Below, piece after piece: positions 17,365 through 25,172 of a DNA stretch of 64,000 bases (its first letter is position 1; each line of letters starts with the position of its first letter). The stretch comes from Gammaproteobacteria bacterium (GTDB lineage Bacteria; Pseudomonadota; Gammaproteobacteria; Legionellales; Legionellaceae): the NCBI GenBank assembly GCA_026399205.1, contig JAPLRL010000034.1, positions 17,175-81,174 on the forward strand, in the 5' to 3' direction. The position numbers and the translations under genes were made by a program. A model generated the notes under the pieces. The model had not been told where the DNA came from and searched no databases. It saw nothing but the letters and a program-made list of their open reading frames with translations.

Positions 17365-17478
17365 GATGAATCCTAGAAAAAAGAGGACTCTATAATATAA
17401 AAACTGATTTTTCAAGTTGATGTTATCAGGGTCATCGTTATACGACAACACTTGATGCATCCGAAACGCTCGATACAT

Positions 17479-17542
17479 CCGAGCCGCGACCGTGAGGGAG
17501 CGGAAGTTTTAACTGTTCCGCTCCCTCACGGTCGCGGCTCGG
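17479..17542. repeat. Family D palindrome (GAGCCGCGACCGTGAGGGAG)
   Basis: Perfect 25-bp arms (CCGAGCCGCGACCGTGAGGG plus AGCGG, and the complement) around a 14-nt AT-rich loop containing AAGTTTTAA. Same family as 27200-27263, 54618-54710 and 58760-58823. It lies between eno and the ankyrin-like gene. Confidence 0.9.
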
Positions 17543-17563
17543 ATATCGGGCGAAGGTCCATCC

Positions 17564-18424
17564 TTAAGCAGACATCGTATGACGTCGTGGTTCTAATTCA
17601 GCTCTCAACGTTTCGAGCACGCTGTTGATTTCTGGGCGCCCGCTTTTTTGGCAGTCTTGTGCATGTTGAAAAAAGACCAGGTTGTCAATGAGATCAATCA
17701 TCTCCATTCGGGTTGTTGGATCTTGAATTTTGCTGATAAAGTCAATCGGGCGATTTGGTTTAGTGCCGAATAACAACTGTTCTGCTGGGATAAAATAATC
17801 CGATGCATCGGCGGCATTAAGCAAGGCACTCACACATGAAAATCGTGCATTTTCGATTGCGCCATGTAGCGCGATTTTGCCTGATGTAGGGCCTGGCATG
17901 GTCAGCGTATCCGTTCTGTGTTTTACTAAAAACTGAAGGCAGTGAAGAGCACCCCCCGTGGCCGCAACACGTAAGGCATACGCTCGATTTTTGCTGCCCT
18001 GAGGCTGAAGATCCGCTTGGGCGATGATGGTTGTGAGTTTGCCCACATCATCTTGATTGTTTTTCATGCAACTCAAAATAGCTGTAGGGAAGTCGACAGC
18101 TGCAGCTAAGTCGCGATTATGTTGTTTGATGACCTCAATATGGTCAATGATTGCTTTCATTTTTTCTTGATAGCTTGCAATGAGCGCCACGAGGACTTGA
18201 TCTTGTTTATAAGCGTCGCCTGAAAAATGTTTGACGCTGAGATCGTATGTTGAACTAATGCCAAAGACAGCATAGATGAGGTCTTTAGGTTCCATATGGC
18301 TTGCGCTAAGTGCGTAACGTGCTTGTAACCCTGGTATACGGACTTGTATTTGAAGGGGCAGTTGGGTGATGAAGTCTTCTCTAGACAAGATACTGGGTTG
18401 AGTGAACATATTGCTGTTATACAT
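17564..18424 (-). CDS. Ankyrin-repeat-like protein, divergent
   Basis: 286 residues from the ATG at 18424, which has TTAGG upstream; an ATG 15 nt earlier lacks one. The N-terminal half is unrecognised and helical. The middle holds two degenerate ankyrin-type units: YALRVAATGGALHCLQFLVK, and KIALHGAIENARFSCVSALL, with the helix-turn-helix A-A-x-G / LxxLL pattern. The C-terminus is polar. Such proteins in Legionellales are often secreted effectors that bind host proteins, but no secretion signal can be proved here. It is flanked by a family D repeat and the NRPS gene on the other strand. Confidence 0.7.
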   Translation of the reverse strand: MYNSNMFTQPSILSREDFITQLPLQIQVRIPGLQARYALSASHMEPKDLIYAVFGISSTYDLSVKHFSGDAYKQDQVLVALIASYQEKMKAIIDHIEVIKQHNRDLAAAVDFPTAILSCMKNNQDDVGKLTTIIAQADLQPQGSKNRAYALRVAATGGALHCLQFLVKHRTDTLTMPGPTSGKIALHGAIENARFSCVSALLNAADASDYFIPAEQLLFGTKPNRPIDFISKIQDPTTRMEMIDLIDNLVFFQHAQDCQKSGRPEINSVLETLRAELEPRRHTMSA

Positions 18425-18644
18425 GATACCTAATTCCATGTTAAATTATTAGTCTTGTAGTTTATGTTAAGATCTAAATGGAGTCAATATAACTTCCTTT
18501 ATGAGGCCAACCCGCACGTTGACGTCCGTTACCTGTTTCTTTGATTCTTTACTATACTCTTAAATAGGGTCCATATATTCAACAGACCTCTAGAGGCTGC
18601 TTAACCTAATTTGAACCGATCGATGGCATAAGTGAGGGGCTGCA

Positions 18645-18710
18645 ATGAATCACACACACCAAAACAAAATGGCATTTAATCTTGATGACATCAAACATCA
18701 AGATCATTAG
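18645..18710 (+). CDS. 21-residue ORF directly upstream of the NRPS gene
   Basis: ATG at 18645 with GAGGGG at 18634-18639 (5-nt spacing), 21 codons rich in His, Asn and Asp, and a stop 2 nt before the NRPS ATG at 18713. The NRPS start itself has no separate Shine-Dalgarno, so this short frame could act as a coupling leader. It could also be a gene remnant. The rest of 18440-18644 shows no feature. Confidence 0.4.
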   Translation: MNHTHQNKMAFNLDDIKHQDH

Positions 18711-18712
18711 GG

Positions 18713-21700
18713 ATGAACATTCTGGACACTATCCATCAACGAATTGAAGCGCAAGCAACTCGGACTCCTGAGGGAATCGCCGTATTATGTTCAGGGCAGT
18801 TCATGACTTATGAGGATCTCAATCAAAAAGCAAATCAGCTCGCGCATTATTTACAAAAAATGGGAGTTAAACCGGATGTTTTGGTCGCACTTTGCATGGC
18901 GCGCTCCATCGACCTTATCATTGCTATTTTGGGTGTTTTAAAGGCTGGAGGCGCTTATGTACCCTTAGATTCATCACATCCAGAAGAGCGGTTATTAGAT
19001 ACGCTACAAGACAGTAATGCACGAGTTATAATCACAAAGTCCGTTTTTAAAGATAAATTTATTAACTTCAAAGGTGCATTGATTGTACTAGATAACGTTG
19101 AGAGTGAAATCAACACACAGTCCACTCAGAATCTTGACTCGGTCGCCACAGCACAGAATTTAGCTTATGTTATTTATACCTCTGGCTCTAAAGGAAAACC
19201 TAAAGGTGTTTTAATTGAGCATCAAAGTGTCGTCAATTATAGTCTGTGGTTTTCAGACTATTGCAACTGCCAGTCACAACAACGGATGGATTTCTCTTCC
19301 AATTATGTGTTTGACATGACGGTATCCACGACAGTGGTCCCCCTTATGCTGGGTTTAACGATTGTGATTTGTCATGAAGAAGATAAATTAAACAGTCGAC
19401 ATTACTTGCAATATCTTAACGAGCATAAAGTTAATATCATTAAAATTACGCCCAGTTATTTTAGCTTATTATTACATGAAATCAAAAACGACCGCATTGA
19501 CCTCCCTCATTTGCAGACTATTTTTTTAGGGGGAGAAAATCTACCTGTTATTCAGTGCGCCTCTTGGCTTGCGATGTACCCTGAGCATCATTTGTATAAT
19601 GAGTATGGTCCAACAGAGGCGACTGTCGCTGTGTCACAATACAAAATCACCCCGTCTAATTGCGCCGCCCTGGATGTTTTTGTCCCTATCGGAAAACCTG
19701 GACTTAACATGGATTGCTATATTTGTAGTCCTGACAATCAACTTGTGCCAGATGGAGAAATAGGCGAGTTATATATTGGTGGGGTTTGTTTGGCGAGAGG
19801 GTATTTAAATCAAGCTGAGTTAACGAAGAAGCAATTTATTCAAGATCCTTTTAGCAAAGATGCTCAAGCTCGGTTATACAAAACCGGCGATGTGTGTCGA
19901 CGACAACCCGATGGCACACTGGAATGTCTGGGGAGAATCGATGAGCAGATAAAGCTACGAGGATTTCGAATTGAACCCGGAGAAATTGAAAGGCATTTGG
20001 CAGCTTATCCTGCCATGGATGAAGTCGCGGTACTTGTTCGAGAAGACGAACAACACGAGCAGCGATTAATCGCTTATTATACACTCAAAGACGTGGATAT
20101 AGCGCTAAATGACCATGAACTACACCATTTTCTTGAAGCGCATGTTCCAGATTATATGATCCCAACCGCTTTTGTGAGACTGAAGACTTATCCACTGACT
20201 GCAAATGGCAAATTAGATAAGTCAGCACTGCCTATGCCGCAATTTACGCATCATCCACATGATAAAGAACTCTCTACCGCATTAGAAAGAACGCTTGCCT
20301 CCATTTGGTCGGAGGAGCTCGGTATCAAATCTATTGGCGTTGATGATCATTTTTATGAATTAGGGGGGCACTCACTATCGGCGGCGCGCATTGTTTCTAC
20401 AATAAACAATGTGTTAAATAAAGATATTTCTTTAAATGATTTTTATCATGCACTGACGATTAAAGCATTAATCCCTATTGTGAATGCGGCAAGTGAAAAA
20501 AAACGACCCTCAACTCAAGCCTTAAATGATAGCGCCTTATTATTGCCATTAAGTCATTTTCAATTTTTAATTTGGATATCAACCCTATTTGAGCCTCAGG
20601 TTAAAAAATTAAATGTGGTGACACGAAAACGCGTGCAAGGTCATCTCGATATCATCGCATTACAGGCTGCTTTTAAAGCGGTGTTAAAAAAACATGAGTG
20701 CTTATCTTACCGTGTATTAAAATTCCGTCCTGCACAAAAGGTACAACACGATCTGCCTTTTAAAATAATTGAAAAAAATATTGAATCTTTGTCTGACAAG
20801 GAAAGTGAGGTCGTGCTAGAAGCCTCATTGAATGAACTGTTCTACTATTATCCCTGGGATAACCATGCGCCTTTACTTTTAGTTCGATTATTTTACATGT
20901 TGGATGACATCACTGAATTACAATTTTGTATGCCTCATATTATTTCTGATGAGGTTTCTCTTGATATATTGCAATCAGAGTTATCTATGTTTTATCTTCT
21001 CTATCATCGCCAATCCAAAATTGAACCGGTGAATGCAGATGCGTGTTATAGAGACTATTTAGGTGATGAAGCCTCTTATTCTCAAGCCTATCTAGATAGA
21101 GATATGATGTTTTGGAAGACCTACTTAAAAGATGCTTGTTTATTTACCTTTCCTCCAGAGACCATTGTTGAAGATATGGCGTCTCAAGGTTTTTCTTATT
21201 CAACGTATGTAGAAATTCCAGAACAAGCATTGAATCATCTACAACAATGTTGCGTTAAAAATCATGTCACCATTAATGATGGATTATGTGCAGCCCTAGC
21301 TTTAGCGTTGCTCAATTGTTGCGGTGATTTCCATGATGAAAGTAAGCCTATTGTTATGAATAGAGTAAAATCAACCCGCGAACAAGTGTCTTATGATCAG
21401 ACGATGGGTTGCTTTCTTAGGATTGATCCCATTAAGGTTGAGATAAACAAAAAATCAACGATCATCACTTTATCAAAACAAATACATCAGTCGGGCATGG
21501 ATACTCTCCTTTATCAATCTTGTGCAAGCGTGGTAAAACTCGCCTGCTTAAACGACCTGCATCAAAAAACAACATTTGTTAGGCGCTGCCTAGTTAAACT
21601 ATTAATCTATATCTATACAAAAATAGTGCGCACGCCAATATTAAATCCGAACTTGCTTAACCTCTGTGCTCAGTTAAGTCCATTGGGGAAAAGCCATAAG

Positions 21701-21976
21701 TTTTTAATTAATATCAATGCACAAAATAATTTTATAGCAGGCAATAAACTTAAAGAGCGTAGCTTTTTGGGGTTTAAAATAAAAAAACTTGAACTGGTTC
21801 CTTATGATGTATTAAAAATTAATTCATTTTTTGATGTTTGTTTTATTCGCAGCGATAGCCAGAATATTCCCTATGTCGTCATTTCAGCTATTTTAAAACC
21901 TGACTTTCGTGAGCGCATTGCTAAAGAAATGATTCGAATACTCAATGAGAAAGCAATTAAAAAACGAAAAATATGA
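18713..21976 (+). CDS. Nonribosomal peptide synthetase, A-T-C architecture
   Basis: 1087 residues. The adenylation domain (1-510) has A1 MTYEDL, A2 LKAGGAYVPLD, A3 YTSGSKGKPKG (155-165, Lys for the usual Thr), A5 NEYGPTEAT, A7 YKTGDVCR, A8 GRIDEQIKLRGFRIEPGEIE and A10 NGK with K500. The carrier domain (about 527-595) has DDHFYELGGHSL with phosphopantetheine Ser554. The condensation domain (about 605-1087) has H742-x3-D746 (MPHIISDEVS): the catalytic second His is kept, the first His is Pro and the Gly is Glu. C2- and C5-like motifs (KKHECLS, MGCFLRIDP) are present. Pocket residues read by eye are D201 M202 S205 K244 F271 G273 E297 V305 A306 K500, closest to the known Asn code DLTKLGEVGK. No thioesterase follows. 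The terminal C domain probably joins the activated residue to a free amine or another protein's carrier domain. Confidence 0.93.
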   Translation: MNILDTIHQRIEAQATRTPEGIAVLCSGQFMTYEDLNQKANQLAHYLQKMGVKPDVLVALCMARSIDLIIAILGVLKAGGAYVPLDSSHPEERLLDTLQDSNARVIITKSVFKDKFINFKGALIVLDNVESEINTQSTQNLDSVATAQNLAYVIYTSGSKGKPKGVLIEHQSVVNYSLWFSDYCNCQSQQRMDFSSNYVFDMTVSTTVVPLMLGLTIVICHEEDKLNSRHYLQYLNEHKVNIIKITPSYFSLLLHEIKNDRIDLPHLQTIFLGGENLPVIQCASWLAMYPEHHLYNEYGPTEATVAVSQYKITPSNCAALDVFVPIGKPGLNMDCYICSPDNQLVPDGEIGELYIGGVCLARGYLNQAELTKKQFIQDPFSKDAQARLYKTGDVCRRQPDGTLECLGRIDEQIKLRGFRIEPGEIERHLAAYPAMDEVAVLVREDEQHEQRLIAYYTLKDVDIALNDHELHHFLEAHVPDYMIPTAFVRLKTYPLTANGKLDKSALPMPQFTHHPHDKELSTALERTLASIWSEELGIKSIGVDDHFYELGGHSLSAARIVSTINNVLNKDISLNDFYHALTIKALIPIVNAASEKKRPSTQALNDSALLLPLSHFQFLIWISTLFEPQVKKLNVVTRKRVQGHLDIIALQAAFKAVLKKHECLSYRVLKFRPAQKVQHDLPFKIIEKNIESLSDKESEVVLEASLNELFYYYPWDNHAPLLLVRLFYMLDDITELQFCMPHIISDEVSLDILQSELSMFYLLYHRQSKIEPVNADACYRDYLGDEASYSQAYLDRDMMFWKTYLKDACLFTFPPETIVEDMASQGFSYSTYVEIPEQALNHLQQCCVKNHVTINDGLCAALALALLNCCGDFHDESKPIVMNRVKSTREQVSYDQTMGCFLRIDPIKVEINKKSTIITLSKQIHQSGMDTLLYQSCASVVKLACLNDLHQKTTFVRRCLVKLLIYIYTKIVRTPILNPNLLNLCAQLSPLGKSHKFLININAQNNFIAGNKLKERSFLGFKIKKLELVPYDVLKINSFFDVCFIRSDSQNIPYVVISAILKPDFRERIAKEMIRILNEKAIKKRKI

Positions 21977-22034
21977 TACAATATGTCACTAAATAAAACA
22001 TGTACGAGTAATAGGATGAAACCAGTTTTATCAA

Positions 22035-22442
22035 TTAAGGGCGCTCAACCCGTAGTCCCGGAATTTTTTTAAAATCAGCATCATTACTGGTGAGTACAGC
22101 GTATCCATGGTGAATGGCTGTCGCTGCAATTTGTAAATCATGAGTATTTCTATTGATGTTTTTTTTAGACTGAAGAGCAAGGGCATATAATTCAGCATAG
22201 GTGCGGGCAACTCGTTCACTGAGATTGAGTGATGTAATATTTGAAATAATGCCCTCAACAAAGACGGAACGTCTAATCCGCTCATCCGGTGTTTTTGCAA
22301 GATGGACGCCTGTGAGTAATTCAGAGACCGTAATGACGGAGATATAGGCTTCTCCATAGTGTGAAAACCGGTTTATTGCGTTGATATTTAATCGACCACT
22401 TTCAATATCAATTAACACATTGGTATCGACAATTATTCCCAT
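22035..22442 (-). CDS. VapC-like PIN-domain toxin
   Basis: 135 residues of the PIN ribonuclease fold. Acidic metal ligands are in place: D6 (IVDTNVLID), E41 (VSELLTG), D102 (NTHDLQIAATA) and D121 (TSNDADF). Type II toxin of the VapC kind, usually cutting tRNA or rRNA. It overlaps the upstream antitoxin gene by 10 nt, the typical coupled layout. Complete. Confidence 0.93.
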   Translation of the reverse strand: MGIIVDTNVLIDIESGRLNINAINRFSHYGEAYISVITVSELLTGVHLAKTPDERIRRSVFVEGIISNITSLNLSERVARTYAELYALALQSKKNINRNTHDLQIAATAIHHGYAVLTSNDADFKKIPGLRVERP

Positions 22443-22711
22443 GGATCCTCCACGATATTCGCTTGGCGACGTAGTTGCTCTAAATCATGAGCCATGCTGG
22501 ATGCTTCATCGACGCCAAGATGGGGGAGCTCTTTAAATAATTGTTCCAGTTGATTGATGGGCAAGCCCATTTTGAGTGGGGGGACAAGCGTGACGATGGT
22601 TTGTGAACCTTTAGTAATATCGATACTTTTACCAGAAAATCTGACTTTATCGATAACAGCGGCAATATTTCTTGCGAAAGATGTTGCCGTAATCGTATTG
22701 TGCGCTTTCAT
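22433..22711 (-). CDS. Antitoxin of the VapC pair, Phd/YefM-like
   Basis: 92 residues. The N-terminus (TITATSFARNIAAVIDKVRFSGKSI... TKGSQTIVTLVPP) resembles the Phd/YefM fold, with a DNA-binding N-terminal half and an acidic C-terminal tail (HLGVDEASSMAHDLEQLRRQ, ending EDPWE) that would wrap the toxin. It precedes and overlaps the PIN toxin gene. A strong palindromic operator lies just upstream. Confidence 0.85.
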   Translation of the reverse strand: MKAHNTITATSFARNIAAVIDKVRFSGKSIDITKGSQTIVTLVPPLKMGLPINQLEQLFKELPHLGVDEASSMAHDLEQLRRQANIVEDPWE

Positions 22712-22720
22712 GCTATGCCC

Positions 22721-22758
22721 CGTATTTTACATATAATACTAATTATATGTAAAATACG
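22721..22758. promoter_or_regulatory. Operator of the VapC-type toxin-antitoxin operon
   Basis: A perfect inverted repeat with 16-bp arms (CGTATTTTACATATAA at 22721-22736, complement at 22743-22758) and a 6-nt centre sits 10 nt before the antitoxin start. TA antitoxins commonly autoregulate by binding such palindromes. It also contains AT-rich -10-like sequence. Confidence 0.75.
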
Positions 22759-22783
22759 GATAATTCGCAAGTGAGAAGCCAGG

Positions 22784-22833
22784 GATCTAATACGAGCCCG
22801 GTCACGCCCACAGACTCGGGCTCGTATTAGATC
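22784..22833. repeat. 17-bp-arm inverted repeat
   Basis: GATCTAATACGAGCCCG (22784-22800) and its perfect complement (22817-22833) flank a 16-nt loop. On the plus strand a short T-run follows at 22837-22841. No other copy in the window. It separates the toxin-antitoxin operon from the end of the glutamine synthetase gene. Confidence 0.7.
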
Positions 22834-22856
22834 GCGGTTTTTCCAAACTCCAGAAC

Positions 22857-24305
22857 CTAAAATCGTGACCAAAGATACTGATTTGTGACTTCATGATGAA
22901 AAAGCACTTCTTCAGCTTTAATCAATGAACCAAGCTCCTTGGGACAGCGATTGGCTGAAGCCAGTTTACGCTCAACATATTTGTCTTTGGTTTCATCGCC
23001 TAACATTTTGCTTATTAATTCTGATGTTTTAAAATGCTTAATGGCATCTTGAATGTTGTTTGGCAACACCCGAGTGCGCGCGCGTTTTTGGCCGTCATTT
23101 GCTTCAGCTGGTCCTTCTAAACCTGTTCGTAGCAAGGTATAAAAAGTCAGATAAGGATTTGCATCGGGGGCCACTGATCTCACTTCTATCCGTGCTGAAT
23201 GTTCATTACCAAGCGGGATCCGTATCATCGAGGTGCGATCATTTGCTGAAGATTTAATCTGATTAGGTGCTTCATAGTGCGGGTCGAGACGTCTATATGC
23301 ATTCACACTGGGGTTAAGAATCAAGCTTAAATCGTTTGCACTATAGAGGATGCGCTCGACGAACTCCCATGCTTGCGTTGAAATACCATCCACTCCCGTG
23401 GCGTCATGAAACATATTTTTATCATTTTTTGAGAGTGAAATATTACAGTGCATGCCGCTACCATTGATGCCAGTGATGGGTTTAGGTAAAAAACACGCTG
23501 TCATATCAGAGTTTGCTGCGATTTGACGAGCCAACAGTTTGTAAAGTTGAACTTGATCTGCGGCGAGCAAAGCATCGGTGTATTTATAATTCAGCTCAAA
23601 CTGTGATGGCGCAACTTCGGGGTGATCTTTTTCATTCTCAAACCCCATGGCACGCTTTGCTTCAGCAAATTCATCCATAAAAAGCTTGAGTCTATCTTTA
23701 GGTAGCGCATTGTAATAGCCTCCGCTAGAGACCATGGTAAACCCTTTTTTGGGATCATAATTTTGTTCCGCATTTAAGCAATCAAGCAAAAAGCCTTCAC
23801 ACTCTACCGCAATATTCGAAATCAACGATTTTTCTTTGCGCAATTTTTCTGTATAAAGTTTCAGTTGTGAACGCATGTCAGAGATGTAAAGATCGCCGTT
23901 TTTGTCTCTAATCGAACCAAAAATAATGACTTTTCCTGGTCCAAAAATATCACAAGGCAGCCAACGAAATGAGCCCCAATCTGGTTCAAGACGGAGATCT
24001 GAACAATCTACTTGGCTATAACCCCTCACGGACGAGCCATCAAACGTCAAGTTATCATAACTTTTCAACAAGAATTTTTTATCATAATCTAGCATATGAA
24101 AACGACCTTCAATGTCAGTGAAACATAGAATAACCGCTTTGAGTTTTTCTTCTTTTTGCAAATAATTAATATAATATGTTTTGAGCTCTAGCTCAGGTAG
24201 ATGGTTTAACGCTCGCTCTTTGGCTTCAAGATTGAGAACTTCAAGTTTCTCGTAGGGGATTTCAAGAAAATTTTTAATACTGCGAGCATCCGTTAAACCA
24301 GGCAT
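22857..24305 (-). CDS. glnA: Glutamine synthetase family protein
   Basis: 482 residues, ATP-dependent ligation of ammonium to glutamate. Class signature FDGSSVRGYSQVDCSDLRLEPD at 88-109; ATP-site motif KPITGINGSGMH at 275-286; metal- and glutamate-binding stretches PEVAPSQFELNYKYTDALLAAD and EHSARIEVRSVAPDANPY. The sequence is a divergent type I relative, and the usual adenylylated-tyrosine motif near the C-terminus is not obvious, so regulation may differ from the enteric enzyme. Some divergent members ligate other amines. Start ATG 24305 has GGAAA upstream. Confidence 0.9.
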   Translation of the reverse strand: MPGLTDARSIKNFLEIPYEKLEVLNLEAKERALNHLPELELKTYYINYLQKEEKLKAVILCFTDIEGRFHMLDYDKKFLLKSYDNLTFDGSSVRGYSQVDCSDLRLEPDWGSFRWLPCDIFGPGKVIIFGSIRDKNGDLYISDMRSQLKLYTEKLRKEKSLISNIAVECEGFLLDCLNAEQNYDPKKGFTMVSSGGYYNALPKDRLKLFMDEFAEAKRAMGFENEKDHPEVAPSQFELNYKYTDALLAADQVQLYKLLARQIAANSDMTACFLPKPITGINGSGMHCNISLSKNDKNMFHDATGVDGISTQAWEFVERILYSANDLSLILNPSVNAYRRLDPHYEAPNQIKSSANDRTSMIRIPLGNEHSARIEVRSVAPDANPYLTFYTLLRTGLEGPAEANDGQKRARTRVLPNNIQDAIKHFKTSELISKMLGDETKDKYVERKLASANRCPKELGSLIKAEEVLFHHEVTNQYLWSRF

Positions 24306-24801
24306 GATGAGATTTCCATATAATTTTAAAAATTAACATTATTTTAGTTATTTTTATAATAAATTTCAATGAATTTATTATAAAATACATGTAAATCGCA
24401 ATTTTTATTTTATGCCTGCCATCCGACAGGAGATCCCTCGCTGCGCTCGGGATGACGTGGTTGGGAGTTACGGATAGTCTCCCTTCGTCTTTAGCAGGTA
24501 GATAATCTGCAACCACACCCATCACTTCAGGTGGTAATGGCTCAAGGGTACCCCCTGAAGACCGCATGAAATCCTTGCAGAGGGTCTTCATTTCTATTTC
24601 CGTCATCGAAAGATGCTTTGCAAGATAATCATCAAATAAATGTTCAAGCGTTTTTCCCTCAGCAATGAAAAGCTTTTCCTCTGATGGCGTGAGGGCGTTT
24701 ATCAATGCACTGTCGTCCTTATACTTATTGCTTCTTTTTACATAGCGAATCAGTCGATTGATCACTGTTTCTAAGCTAGTCAATTCAGATTTTGTAGGCA
24801 T
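24274..24801 (-). pseudogene. F-box-like protein, truncated by a palindromic repeat
   Basis: Good AAGGTG and ATG at 24801. The first ~110 residues are helical and end in LPPEVMGVVADYLPAKDEGRL, which fits the F-box pattern (LPxEhxxxIxxYLxxxDhxxL). Immediately afterwards the frame reads VIPSAARDLLSDGRH, the translation of a family E half-element at 24417-24452, then a Lys/Ile-rich tail of AT-rich intergenic DNA overlapping the glnA start. The native C-terminus (where effectors carry ankyrin or LRR domains) is probably lost. F-box proteins in Legionellales hijack host SCF ubiquitin ligases. By-eye domain call only. Confidence 0.6.
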
Positions 24802-24840
24802 AGGACACCTTGATTAGAAAAATTATATAACACATTGTAA

Positions 24841-24945
24841 TATAATTTTATATCAAGATGGATAAATATCAACTTATGGCATTAACTATTTAATTATTTG
24901 ACCCGCAGCTACAAGCATGGAATGATGCTAATCATTCATACTGCG
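24841..24945. repeat. 105-bp direct repeat, left copy
   Basis: Matches 26938-27042 over 105 bp with about seven differences, no gaps and the same orientation. The two copies bracket the AAA/DUF4143 ATPase gene. Confidence 0.9.
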
Positions 24946-25172
24946 TGATTTTTCGTCCAAAAAACCGTGCTTATATCAGTTCTAATTAACTTAAAAAACC
25001 GCAGAATTAGGAGAAATAATGACTAAGTGCATTAAACAGACATATATTTTATCGATCTGCAGCAGAAAACAGGTATCTGTTTTATTGACTTAGCAAATGG
25101 ATCATTATATATTTGTGATATACTCATTAACATTGGGTATAAATTGATAATATCATTCACGAGGTAGTGATC
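24946..25172. other. AT-rich upstream region of the ATPase gene, with a 24-codon ORF
   Basis: Contains one short frame (25019-25093, MTKCIKQTYILSICSRKQ...) with a strong AGGAG (25009-25013) at 5-nt spacing. It may be the stub of a lost gene. Nothing else is recognised apart from AT-rich -10-like boxes near 25125-25155. Confidence 0.35.

Noticed and set aside
17365..17478. N-terminal extension of enolase
   Set aside because: Enolase begins at [12 protein letters not shown]; the upstream residues have no family match.
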